Positions 10,318-19,638 of a stretch of DNA of 64,000 nucleotides are shown one piece after another; position 1 is the stretch's first letter; the number at the start of each line of letters is the position of its first letter. Source of the DNA: Gemmataceae bacterium (GTDB taxonomy: Bacteria > Planctomycetota > Planctomycetia > Gemmatales > Gemmataceae); the NCBI GenBank assembly GCA_022842245.1, contig JALHPZ010000007.1, positions 7,378 through 71,377 on the forward strand, read 5' to 3'. The notes beneath the pieces were generated by a model. That model was given only the letters and a program-made list of their open reading frames with translations, was not told the DNA's origin and searched no databases. The position numbers and the translations under genes are program-made.

Positions 10318-13308
10318 ATGCGTTCCCTCGCGCTCGGTCTGGTCTTCGCCGTCGCCTCGATTTCACTTTCGCAGACTCCGCCCAAGCGGCCTTTGAAACA
10401 TTCGGACTACGACATCTGGAATTCCGCATCGCAGGTCGAACTGTCGCCCAACGGTCAATGGCTCGTGTATAACCTGATGCCGGCGGAAGGCGACGGCGCG
10501 ACGATCGTGAGGAGTCTGACCGGCCCTGCGGAATACAAGTTCGCCATGGGTCGCGCCGGCGAGGGGATGACGGTGCTGGCGGGTGGGGCGCGCTTCCTGC
10601 CGGGCGGCCAACGGCTGGCGCTGCCGCTGGTGCCGACCAAGGCGGAGCTGGAGAAGGCCAAGGCCGCGAAGGCGACGGTCGGCACGGAACTCGCTATCGT
10701 GGACCTCGCGAACGGCAAGATCGTCGAGCGGATCGGTAAGCTGAAGTCGTTCGCCGTCGTCGAAAAGACGAATTTCCTGTTGATGCATCGGGAACCGAAG
10801 AAGACCGACACCGGCGCGGCTGGGGCAGTGCTCGGCGGAGCGGCATTCACGCAACCCGGCGCAACGCCGGCGGCTCAACCCGCAACTCCCGGAACAGGTT
10901 CGCCGACCGGGGGCGTTCGTCGGCCCGGTGGCATTCCGGGAGGCGGTCGCCCCGGTGGGCGACCCGCGACGCTGCCACCTGCCGAATCGGCCGCCCCGCA
11001 AACCCCCGCCCCGCCCGTTGGCAGCGACCTCGTCGTGCGCAACCTCGCCGACGGCACGGAGACGACATTTGCGGACGTGCAAAGCTACGAAGCGACTCGC
11101 GACGGCAAACTCCTGCTGCTTCACAAAGTCTCGAAGACCGAGGCGGACAACGGCCTCTTTGCCGTCGTACCGGGAACCAAGTCGCTGACCACAATCCGAT
11201 CGGGCAAGGGCAAGTACTCCCGTGACACGTGGGACCGCAAGCAAGAGCGCCTCGCCTTCTTTCACGAAGAGCCGGCTGCGGAAACGAAGCCGAACGAACC
11301 GAAACCGGTTGTGAAACCGCGAGTCTACCTTTGGGACCGCAACTCGAAGTCGCCGGCGGCGGAAATCCTGAACGGCACGATCGCGGGCATGCCGGCGGGC
11401 ATGATGCTCGCCGAACGCGCCGGCCTCCGCTTCAGCGAAGATGGATTGAAACTCGCGCTCGGCACGATGAAGATTCCCGAACCGCGCACGCCGTTCTCGC
11501 CCGCCGCGCCGGCCGACCGTGTCGACCTCGACCTCTGGCACTGGAAGGACGAACTGATCCAGCCGATGCAGAAGTCGCCGCGCGGCGAAGCCGAGCGGAA
11601 CCGCACCAGTTCGGCGGTCTACTTTCTCGACACGAAACAGTTCCGCCAGCTCGGCGACGAGAGCCTGAGCGTCGCTGTGCCCGGCTTCGGCGACTGGACC
11701 CTCGCAAGCAACGACAAGCCGTACCGCCACCTGACCGGTTTTGGTGCGTCGTTGGCGGACTACTCGATCCTCAACATTCGAACGGGGGAATCGAAGCCCG
11801 TCCTCGTCGCACAGGAAGGTATCCCCTCGTCCTCGCCGAAGGGCCGCTATCGCGTCCACTTCGATGGCAAGGACTGGCACTCGCTTTCGGTTCCCGAAGG
11901 GAAGAAAGTCAACCTCACGGCTAAGTTGCCCGTGAAATTCTTCGACGAGGACTTCGACCAGCCGATGAAAGCGGCCCCGCACGGCATCGTCGGCTGGGCC
12001 AACGACGAAAAACATCTGCTCGTATCGGACCGGTACGACATCTGGAAACTCGCGGCGGATGGATCGGGGGCCGAGAACCTGACGAAGATCGGCCGCGAGC
12101 AGAAGATCCGCTTCAATCTCGTCTCGTTCCCGAATCCGGACGACGAGCCGACGTATGGACTGGATCTGTCGAAGTCGTACATGCTGCAGGCGACCAATCT
12201 GGCGACCTTCGATACGGGCTATTTCCGACTGGAGCCGGGTTCGAAGCCGAGGCTGCTCGTGATGGGAGGCCGTGCTTATGGTCGGCTCATCAAGGCGCGC
12301 AAGGGCGACACGCTACTGTTCACCGTGAGTTCGTTCAACGACGTACCGGATTTCCACGTAGCCGATCCGTCGTTCCGCGAGGTGCGCCGCGTCACGGACA
12401 TCAATCCGCGCAAGCGGGAGTTCAACTGGGGCAAGGCCGAGTTGGTGAACTACAAGAGCGCCGACGGCGTGGATCTCTCCGGCGTGCTCATCAAACCGGA
12501 AGACTTCGACCCGCAGAAGAAGTACCCGATGATCGTTTACATCTACGAGCGGCTGTCGGACGAGTTGCATCGCTTCCAATTGCCGTCGGCGGGGACGAGC
12601 ATCAATCCGACGTACTACGCGAGCAACGGTTATCTCGTGTTCAAACCGGATATCGCGTATACGGTGGGTTCGCCGGGGCAGAGCGCGCTGAAGTGCGTGC
12701 TGCCGGCGATCCAGGCCGTGGTAGACAAGGGCTATGTGAACGAGGCGGCGATCGGCATCCAGGGGCACTCGTGGGGTGGCTATCAAATTGCGTACTTGGT
12801 GACGCAGACGAATCGCTTCAAGGCGGCCGCAAGCGGGGCGCCCGTGACGAACATGGTGAGCGCCTACGGTGGCATCCGCTGGGGCACCGGTCTACCAAGA
12901 CAGTTCCAGTACGAACGGACTCAGAGCCGGATCGGAAAAACACTCTGGGATGCGCCGATGAAGTTCATCGAGAACTCGCCGATCTTCATGGCCGATCGCG
13001 TCCAGACTCCGCTGATGATGCTGCACAATGATCAGGATGACGCCGTGCCGTGGTATCAAGGCATCGAGTATTACCTCGCCCTGCGCCGGCTCGGCAAGGA
13101 ATGCTACCTGTTCAACTACAACGGCGAACGCCACGGACTGACGAAGAAAGCGACGCAACGCGATTACACGCTGCGCATGCAACAGTTCTTCGACCATCAC
13201 CTCAAGGGGGCTCCAATGCCCGAGTGGATGGAGAAGGGCGTTCCGTACGCGGAGCGCGATAAGGAAAAGGATCAGTGGAAAGGCTTGTTCAAGTCGGAAG
13301 CGAAGTGA
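10318..13308 (+). CDS. S9 family prolyl oligopeptidase-like peptidase, secreted
   Basis: The 996-aa protein has a signal peptide (MRSLALGLVFAVASISLS), a long N-terminal beta-propeller-like region and a C-terminal alpha/beta-hydrolase peptidase domain. The catalytic triad is visible: Ser818 in GHSWGGY, Asp907 in NDQDDAVPW and His939 in ERHGL. A Pro/Gly/Ala-rich insertion of about 65 residues near positions 170-235 is probably an exposed flexible loop. The family cleaves oligopeptides, often after Pro or Ala. The ATG at 10318 was chosen as the start of the signal peptide. The gene stands alone with about 140 bp upstream and 28 bp before the next gene. Confidence 0.92.
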   Translation: MRSLALGLVFAVASISLSQTPPKRPLKHSDYDIWNSASQVELSPNGQWLVYNLMPAEGDGATIVRSLTGPAEYKFAMGRAGEGMTVLAGGARFLPGGQRLALPLVPTKAELEKAKAAKATVGTELAIVDLANGKIVERIGKLKSFAVVEKTNFLLMHREPKKTDTGAAGAVLGGAAFTQPGATPAAQPATPGTGSPTGGVRRPGGIPGGGRPGGRPATLPPAESAAPQTPAPPVGSDLVVRNLADGTETTFADVQSYEATRDGKLLLLHKVSKTEADNGLFAVVPGTKSLTTIRSGKGKYSRDTWDRKQERLAFFHEEPAAETKPNEPKPVVKPRVYLWDRNSKSPAAEILNGTIAGMPAGMMLAERAGLRFSEDGLKLALGTMKIPEPRTPFSPAAPADRVDLDLWHWKDELIQPMQKSPRGEAERNRTSSAVYFLDTKQFRQLGDESLSVAVPGFGDWTLASNDKPYRHLTGFGASLADYSILNIRTGESKPVLVAQEGIPSSSPKGRYRVHFDGKDWHSLSVPEGKKVNLTAKLPVKFFDEDFDQPMKAAPHGIVGWANDEKHLLVSDRYDIWKLAADGSGAENLTKIGREQKIRFNLVSFPNPDDEPTYGLDLSKSYMLQATNLATFDTGYFRLEPGSKPRLLVMGGRAYGRLIKARKGDTLLFTVSSFNDVPDFHVADPSFREVRRVTDINPRKREFNWGKAELVNYKSADGVDLSGVLIKPEDFDPQKKYPMIVYIYERLSDELHRFQLPSAGTSINPTYYASNGYLVFKPDIAYTVGSPGQSALKCVLPAIQAVVDKGYVNEAAIGIQGHSWGGYQIAYLVTQTNRFKAAASGAPVTNMVSAYGGIRWGTGLPRQFQYERTQSRIGKTLWDAPMKFIENSPIFMADRVQTPLMMLHNDQDDAVPWYQGIEYYLALRRLGKECYLFNYNGERHGLTKKATQRDYTLRMQQFFDHHLKGAPMPEWMEKGVPYAERDKEKDQWKGLFKSEAK

Positions 13309-13336
13309 TTATTAATTTCTGATAGAACGATGGAGC

Positions 13337-14524
13337 ATGGACCCAACTCCACCTGCATCGATCTCTCGTGACACTCGGTACCTCTGGCTCCGAACGGGGC
13401 TGTTGGTTGTCGTCGTGGGGTCGCTTGCCGTATGGCGTTACGCAATCACCCGGCCCGTCTATCGTTACAATTCCGCGATTGCCGCAATCGCTCAAAAGAA
13501 TTGGGATGCTGCACATTGGCAAGCGGAACGACTTGAGTCGGCGGGTCGATACGATCTCGCAATTCTGATTCAGGCCGAGGTCTTGTACCAGCGTGGCGAT
13601 CCGGGCAAGGCACTCGAACGACTTTCGCGTTTCCCCGAAACGGGCGACCGATCGGAAGCCGCCGTGTTGGTGGCCAGGTGCCTGATGAGTTTGAACCGTC
13701 CTCGTGAGGCGGCTGAAGCTTTTGCGTTGGCAATGCAACTGCGGCCAGATCATGTCGAAGCCTACCGCGGAGCTGCGCAAATCGCATACAACGTCGGCCA
13801 GATGAATACGGCCATTCTTTTGCTTGAGCGTTTGTTGGATCTTGATCCGACCGAAGGGAAACCGGCCCGACTTCTCGGAGACATCCAAGCCGACATGGGT
13901 CGATACGAGCCGGCTGCGGCGGCCTATGAGCTGGCGCTATCGCGACGGCTCGACGACGATCTGCGGGATGCGACATACCGAGCTTGGGCCACGGTGCTCG
14001 GGAGCGGTCGTCGCTACGATGAGATGTTGGCGGTTTGCGAACTCGTTAGGAAACGGGGTATCCCCGTCGACGTGGAATGGTCGGCCCTTCGGGGCGAAGC
14101 GTTGCGTGGCAGTGGCAAACTCGCCGAAGCCCGCGCCCACGTGGAGGCTGCGCTTCGAACGTTCCCCAATTCCCCGCCGCACCTGTCGCTTTTTGCGCAA
14201 CTCGAACTTGACGATGGCCGCGCGGAATCGGCCGTGAAGGCGCTGGAAACCGCAGTCGATCAGACACCTCAAGCGTATCCGCTCGTTTTACTGTTATCCC
14301 AAGCTTACACGGCCGCCGGACGCAAGTCCGACGCGGAAAAAACAGCCGAACGGGCGGAAAAACTGCGGATGGATCTCGATCTCATCACATCGCTGACGAA
14401 GGAATCCGACAAACGGCCTTGGGACGCCGCATTGCGGCGCGAGTTGGCGGAGGTTTGCGAACGGATGGGCAACACAGAAATGGCGGCAAAATGGCGAGAG
14501 ACCGCCAAAACCCTCGACCGCTAA
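13337..14524 (+). CDS. Membrane-anchored TPR protein
   Basis: The 395-aa protein has an N-terminal transmembrane segment (residues ~18-35, LRTGLLVVVVGSLAVW) followed by at least six TPR units, such as ALERLSRFPETGDRSEAAVL, AAEAFALAMQLRPDHVEAYR and AAAAYELALSRRLDDDLRDA. It probably acts as a periplasmic scaffold; no enzymatic motif is seen. Base composition is somewhat less GC-rich than the neighbours. It converges with the kinase gene with 12 bp between stops and no terminator. Confidence 0.75.
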   Translation: MDPTPPASISRDTRYLWLRTGLLVVVVGSLAVWRYAITRPVYRYNSAIAAIAQKNWDAAHWQAERLESAGRYDLAILIQAEVLYQRGDPGKALERLSRFPETGDRSEAAVLVARCLMSLNRPREAAEAFALAMQLRPDHVEAYRGAAQIAYNVGQMNTAILLLERLLDLDPTEGKPARLLGDIQADMGRYEPAAAAYELALSRRLDDDLRDATYRAWATVLGSGRRYDEMLAVCELVRKRGIPVDVEWSALRGEALRGSGKLAEARAHVEAALRTFPNSPPHLSLFAQLELDDGRAESAVKALETAVDQTPQAYPLVLLLSQAYTAAGRKSDAEKTAERAEKLRMDLDLITSLTKESDKRPWDAALRRELAEVCERMGNTEMAAKWRETAKTLDR

Positions 14525-14536
14525 TTGGTTCGTCAT

Positions 14537-17500
14537 TCATTGACTTTTTTTCGATCGCGGTGTCGGCGCCGGTTCGCGGAATTCGCGGACGACGCCGGTA
14601 AAGTCCGGGAGGCCGCGCACGGCGAGCAGATCCGGGTCGGCCTGAATCGCGCTCAACCAACCGAATCCGCGCTCCAATTCGGCCAATCGATCGAGCGCCG
14701 TTTCGGCGAGTTCGAGCGAGAGCCGTTTTTGTTCATCCAGCCCGATGTCCTCGTCCCGTGTGGCGAGGATGGCGGCGCGGCCATGCAGGCAGGCGGTTTC
14801 ATAGCGGATCGCGTCCGGCCACAGGCCGATCGCCGCGATCCGCTTCGCGACGACATCAACCTGATCATAGCTGTGCAATTCCGAAAGCAGGTCGGCGTAG
14901 GTGCGGGTATAGGCGCGCACCGCGGTCCAGAGGTTCGCGTCGGACGGGCTGACCCCCGGTGCCTTCGCGGCTGTTTCGATCTGCGTCCAGGCCTCTCCGA
15001 GTTCCATTTCGGCCGGCACCTTTTCGCCGCGCAGGAGCAGGATCGTCGCGAGTTCGACCCGGAAGTAGCCGAGATCATTGCGATGGCGCGGGTTGTTGGG
15101 TCGTTCGGTCACGAGTTTCTGGGCGAACGCGATCGCCTCGCGGGCGTGGCGTTCGGCGGCGGGGAGATCGTCCTGTTCGCGGTGGTTGATCGCGGCGGCG
15201 TGCGCGGCCCGTCCGCGTAGTTGCGTCGTGAAGGTGTTCGTGCCAAAGCGGCGCTCGAAATCGTCCAGCACGATCGCGAGCGAACCGAGCGCATCGGTGG
15301 AAGCCTTGAAGCGCCCGGCGGCCTGCTCGGCGACCGCCAGATTCAAGTGCGCCGTGGCGAGTTGCTGGCGATAGCCCACGTCGGCCGGGTAAAGGTTCAC
15401 GAGTTGCGACCAGTTGCGGACGGCGTCGTCGGCATGGCGCGCCGCCGCGCTGCGCGCGGCAAGCTTGGCGATCGGGGTGGGTGCTTTGTCTTTGATCCGC
15501 CGGACGACCGGCCGCTGCGCAACGGCGACGCCGCCCGCCGTCGGCCGCGTGTCCGCGGCGCTAGCCAGCAGGTTGTCGATGTCCGCGAGTTGGACGAGAA
15601 AGACGGCCGACGTGGGATCGTTCCGCAACAGTCGGGCCATGATCTCGCGCGCCTGATTGGCGTTTTCAAGTGCTTCCAGCCGGCGACCATCCGAGAGGCA
15701 GACCATGGCGATCTGGCGGAGACTCTGCGCGACGCGAAACTCATATTCCGGTTCGGTCGGCACGAGTTCGAGAAGTGTGCGGCGATTTGCAAGCGAGTTG
15801 CGGAACCAGTCTTCGGCCTCGGCGGCATTGCCCCGAAGGTAGAGCACGAGGCCGAGACGATCTTCCGCCTGACCGAGGCGGTGCCAGCTCTCCGGCTTGG
15901 GCGTCCGGTTTGCCTTCAATTCCTCGTCGATCAACTCGAAGAATAGTTGCCGCGCCGCGCGAAAGTGATCCTCTGCCTCCGGCAGGACGCCGCGCGACAT
16001 GCGTTGGATGCCGGTATAAAGCCGGATCTCGCCCCGGAGTTGCCGCCACGCCGCGGAGGATTCCCCGCGCGAGAGATCGAGGGCGTGCCCGTATGCCGCT
16101 TCCGCCTCGGCGTGGTTGCCCAGCTTGAATTGAAGCCGCCCGACCCGGAAATAGGCCCCCGCCACGAAATATTGCGAGTCCTCGGTCGAGGACGCCTCCT
16201 GGATGAAGCGGTGATACATTCCGACCACGCTTTCGAGAAACTGCTTCTGCTTCCCGGTGGCCGCGTGCTGGCTCGTCAGGATTTCGCCGATCGCATCGTC
16301 GGTCAGCGCGAGCAAGGCGATGCGGGCATCCTCGCGGCTGCGCTCCGCCACGGTCCGCGCGGCGCGCACTTTTCGCTCCTCTTCCTGGAGTTTGCGATAC
16401 GAGTCGCGAACCTTGGCTTCCTCCTCCTGCAGGAGGTCGTAGGCCTCGTCCTTCTGTTTCTTGGCGGTGTTGGTACGCTGGCGCTCGGCGTCGACTTGCA
16501 GAATGCCGATCGTGAGGGCGACGAGGGCGGTCATCAGCGCGGCGGTGGAACCGAAAACGAGGTTCCGATGGCGGCGTGCCCAGCGAGCGGCACGAATCCC
16601 CCAGGGTTCCCGGTAGATATCGATCGGTTCGTCCGCCATCCAGCGTTCGACGTCCTGTGCGAGATCGAGCGCGGTCGGGTAGCGGTCGGCGGCTCGCAGC
16701 GCCATGGCCTTGCGGCAGATCGCGACGAGCGCGGCGGGGACGTTGGGTTTGTGTTCGTGGATTGGCGTCGGTTCGCCGCGCCGCACGCGATCCAGAATCT
16801 CGTGGGAATCGCCGCGGAAGGGGGCCTTACCGGCAAGGATGGCGTAGAGGGTGGCACCGAGGCTGTAGATGTCGGCGGCGGGGCCGACATCGTCCCAGCG
16901 GCCATCGGCTTGTTCGGGTGCCATGAAGGCCGGCGTACCCATCGCCTTGCCGACTTCCGTGAGTTCGCTGTCGTACGAGACGGCCGGCGTGCCGTGGGTG
17001 GAGGGAGGAGCCACCTGCACGCCGGTGCGGGTCGCATCGTTGTCGGGGGTCGAGACCATCGGTTCCGAAACGGCGTGCGTGCGCATCATCGAGCGTGACT
17101 GCGTCACGCCCGAACTCGAGACGGTGCGCTCGAGTGCCAGTGCAGGAACGACAGAGGTGGTCTCCACTCGTTTGGCTTTCGTGTCCTTCGCCAGGCCCCA
17201 GTCCACGACGAGAGTCTCGCCGTAGGCGCCCAGCATGACGTTCGCGGGTTTCAAATCCCGGTGCAGGATACCGCGACTGTGGGCGAAGGCGATCGTGTTG
17301 CAAACGTCCACGAACCGCTTGAGGAGTTGCCGCAGCGCCAGCGCCCGCTCGCGCGGGTCGCGGTCGGGCTTGTCGGCGGCGTGGAACGACTTGACGGCGT
17401 CTTGAAGGCTCTGGCCGGAAATGAACCGCATGGCATAGTACGGTCGGCCGTCGGCATGCAGGTTCAGACCGTAGACCGGTACGATCCCGGGGTGTTCGAG

Positions 17501-18016
17501 CTTCCCGGTGACCCGCGCTTCGAGGAGGAAACGGGCGGCGACCCCGCGGTCGTAAGCGTAGCGTGGCTGGATTTCCTTGAGCGCCACCTGGCGATCCAAT
17601 TCGCGATCCAGCGCGATCGACACCTGTCCCATGCCGCCCTTCGCCAGTTCGTCCAGCACTTCGTAGCGGCCGCCCACGGGTGTCGCGGTCGGCGACGGCA
17701 TGCCCGGCAGGCGGAACGAAGTTGGACCGGTGACGTTCCCTGTGCCAACGATCGTGCCCGTGGGGCCATCGACGAACGGTTGCGAGACATCGGCCGGAAA
17801 GCTCGCAGTCGCCGCTTCGGCGGGTACGGAATCGAGATTCGGCGGCGGCGCCGTCGGGGCGTGCAATTCCACATCAAGGACGGAAACGGGATTTTCGAAG
17901 CTGGCCGGCGATGATGGCCCCGTGGGAGCGACCGGCGGAGCGGATTGTTGCGGCAGCGTTCCGGTATCGCCGGTGAGGTCGCCGTCCAACGAGTCGCGGG
18001 ACGAGTGATTGGCCAT
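14537..18016 (-). CDS. Membrane Ser/Thr protein kinase with C-terminal repeats
   Basis: The 1159-aa protein has a Pro/Thr-rich N-terminus (~115 residues), then a Hanks-type kinase domain: glycine loop LAKGGMGQVS, catalytic Lys147 in VALKEIQ, HRDLKPANVML (Asp254), DWGLAK and MAPEQ. About 95 residues separate DWG from MAPEQ, much longer than usual, and this activation-segment insertion is rich in Ser/Thr. A transmembrane helix follows (STAALMTALVALTIGILQV, ~residue 490), then a short coiled coil and a long TPR-like extracytoplasmic region. The build is typical of planctomycete PASTA-less kinases. The ATG at 18016 was chosen over an upstream in-frame start at 18055. It is divergent from the beta-barrel gene with 184 bp between. 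Confidence 0.93.
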   Translation of the reverse strand: MANHSSRDSLDGDLTGDTGTLPQQSAPPVAPTGPSSPASFENPVSVLDVELHAPTAPPPNLDSVPAEAATASFPADVSQPFVDGPTGTIVGTGNVTGPTSFRLPGMPSPTATPVGGRYEVLDELAKGGMGQVSIALDRELDRQVALKEIQPRYAYDRGVAARFLLEARVTGKLEHPGIVPVYGLNLHADGRPYYAMRFISGQSLQDAVKSFHAADKPDRDPRERALALRQLLKRFVDVCNTIAFAHSRGILHRDLKPANVMLGAYGETLVVDWGLAKDTKAKRVETTSVVPALALERTVSSSGVTQSRSMMRTHAVSEPMVSTPDNDATRTGVQVAPPSTHGTPAVSYDSELTEVGKAMGTPAFMAPEQADGRWDDVGPAADIYSLGATLYAILAGKAPFRGDSHEILDRVRRGEPTPIHEHKPNVPAALVAICRKAMALRAADRYPTALDLAQDVERWMADEPIDIYREPWGIRAARWARRHRNLVFGSTAALMTALVALTIGILQVDAERQRTNTAKKQKDEAYDLLQEEEAKVRDSYRKLQEEERKVRAARTVAERSREDARIALLALTDDAIGEILTSQHAATGKQKQFLESVVGMYHRFIQEASSTEDSQYFVAGAYFRVGRLQFKLGNHAEAEAAYGHALDLSRGESSAAWRQLRGEIRLYTGIQRMSRGVLPEAEDHFRAARQLFFELIDEELKANRTPKPESWHRLGQAEDRLGLVLYLRGNAAEAEDWFRNSLANRRTLLELVPTEPEYEFRVAQSLRQIAMVCLSDGRRLEALENANQAREIMARLLRNDPTSAVFLVQLADIDNLLASAADTRPTAGGVAVAQRPVVRRIKDKAPTPIAKLAARSAAARHADDAVRNWSQLVNLYPADVGYRQQLATAHLNLAVAEQAAGRFKASTDALGSLAIVLDDFERRFGTNTFTTQLRGRAAHAAAINHREQDDLPAAERHAREAIAFAQKLVTERPNNPRHRNDLGYFRVELATILLLRGEKVPAEMELGEAWTQIETAAKAPGVSPSDANLWTAVRAYTRTYADLLSELHSYDQVDVVAKRIAAIGLWPDAIRYETACLHGRAAILATRDEDIGLDEQKRLSLELAETALDRLAELERGFGWLSAIQADPDLLAVRGLPDFTGVVREFREPAPTPRSKKSQ

Positions 18017-18200
18017 GAGAACAGCATCCCAGATCGACGGGGCCACGGCAAGCATTCTACAGGCTCCGGCCCGGCTTCGCTTGCTCTCCGATCAGTTCGA
18101 AATCCGCTTGAAATTCGTAAGCTTCTCGGCTTTCCGATTCAACCGGCTTTGCCGGATCGACCGATATTCACCGATACGACGATCCCGGAAGGAGCTGACC

Positions 18201-19634
18201 ATGTCGCGGACCCTGTCGAAGTGGACCTGCGCGCTGTTGACCGCGTCGGCGTGGGGCCTGCCGGCGACGGCTCAGGAATCGGCACCGATCGATCCGGGTT
18301 CGGAAATCCTCCAGACGCAGGCCCCCGCCACACCCCAGCCGCGCCCGGCCCAAGGCACTCCTACGACTCCGGCGTCGCCACCGCCGCGTATCACGCAGCC
18401 GGCCACGCCGCGCCCCGGCGTCCGCACCCCCGCGACGACCGGCAGCGGTTTCAATCTCGGGCTGGCGTCCTCGGGCACGGCCGCGCGCGGTATCGAACTG
18501 CCGACCATGTATGGCGATTTCGGCGGTCTCTTCGGCTTCTCGCCGTTCACCGTCGCCACGCTGCCGGGCGGCCAGCGCCTCACGATCGCGCCGGGCCAAT
18601 CCGCCCGTCTCCCCGCCGGCACCAGCTTCAACCGCGACGTCACCGGTTTCGCCGTGGTCACCAGCAATCCGATCGTCCCGCTTCCCGATGTGCCGCTCCC
18701 GCCCGGATTCCGCGAGAAACTCGGCCAGCGGGAGACCGCCGTCAATACACGTTTGACCAGCGGTTCGACGTCCGCCACCGACATCCTGGTCACCGGTCAG
18801 GACCCCCAGAGCCATTCCGGCGGACTACCCGTCAACACACTGCGCGGCGGGTACAAGATCGGTGAGAACGAAAGCCCGCGCCCGACCGACCGCGTCTACG
18901 TCACTTACAACTTCTTCAACGATGTGAACCCGACGCTCCGCGTCCCCGGTTTGTCCGTATTGAATGTCCACCGCCAGACGTTCGGCATCGAAAAGACCTT
19001 TCTCGACGGCGACGCCTCCATCGGCCTGCGCATGCCGCTCCTGCAACTCACCGGACCGAACGACCTTTCTCGTTCCTCCGTCGGCGACCTCAGCATGATC
19101 CTGAAGTTCGCCTGGATCAACGAACCGCTGGAAGTCGCGAACGACGGCTCGTTCATGGGCGGCGACGTGCTCTCGACCGGCCTCGTGCTCACCGTGCCCA
19201 CCGGAGGTTCTGCCGCGTTCTCCGCGCTACAACCCGAAATCCACCCGACGGTGATCCAGCCGTTCGTCGGCGGCATTCGGATCTTCGGCCGCGGCTACAC
19301 GCAGTTCTTCTCGTCGATCGCGGTTCCCACTGACGACCGCGATACGACGTTTCTGTTCAACAGCCTCCAATTCGGTTACCAGTTATACTGGAACCCGGAC
19401 GCTCGCTGGGTGCGATCCATCACGCCGCTCGTCGAACTTCACGTCAATACGCCGTTGAACAATCGCGGGCTATACAAACTGCCGATCGGCCAGGCGGATG
19501 TGGTCGGCTTCACGGGCGGGGCGACGTTCGCGATCGGTTCGCGGTCGTTCCTGAATATCGGGGCGAATACGCCGATGACCGGTCCGCGACCGTACGCCAT
19601 GGAGGCGATGGCGCATTTGAATGTGAATTATTGA
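18201..19634 (+). CDS. Putative outer-membrane beta-barrel protein
   Basis: The 477-aa protein has a signal peptide (MSRTLSKWTCALLTASAWGLPATA), a Pro/Thr-rich linker to about residue 80, then a region rich in alternating hydrophobic residues and turn motifs, ending in the aromatic residue Tyr (LNVNY). The segment RVYVTYNFFNDVNPTL followed by FGIEKTFLDGDASIGLRMP resembles a planctomycete family of predicted outer-membrane proteins of unknown function. A GGAAGGAG ribosome site lies 7 bp before the ATG. Barrel topology is inferred from composition only. Confidence 0.68.
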   Translation: MSRTLSKWTCALLTASAWGLPATAQESAPIDPGSEILQTQAPATPQPRPAQGTPTTPASPPPRITQPATPRPGVRTPATTGSGFNLGLASSGTAARGIELPTMYGDFGGLFGFSPFTVATLPGGQRLTIAPGQSARLPAGTSFNRDVTGFAVVTSNPIVPLPDVPLPPGFREKLGQRETAVNTRLTSGSTSATDILVTGQDPQSHSGGLPVNTLRGGYKIGENESPRPTDRVYVTYNFFNDVNPTLRVPGLSVLNVHRQTFGIEKTFLDGDASIGLRMPLLQLTGPNDLSRSSVGDLSMILKFAWINEPLEVANDGSFMGGDVLSTGLVLTVPTGGSAAFSALQPEIHPTVIQPFVGGIRIFGRGYTQFFSSIAVPTDDRDTTFLFNSLQFGYQLYWNPDARWVRSITPLVELHVNTPLNNRGLYKLPIGQADVVGFTGGATFAIGSRSFLNIGANTPMTGPRPYAMEAMAHLNVNY

Positions 19635-19638
19635 TCGA

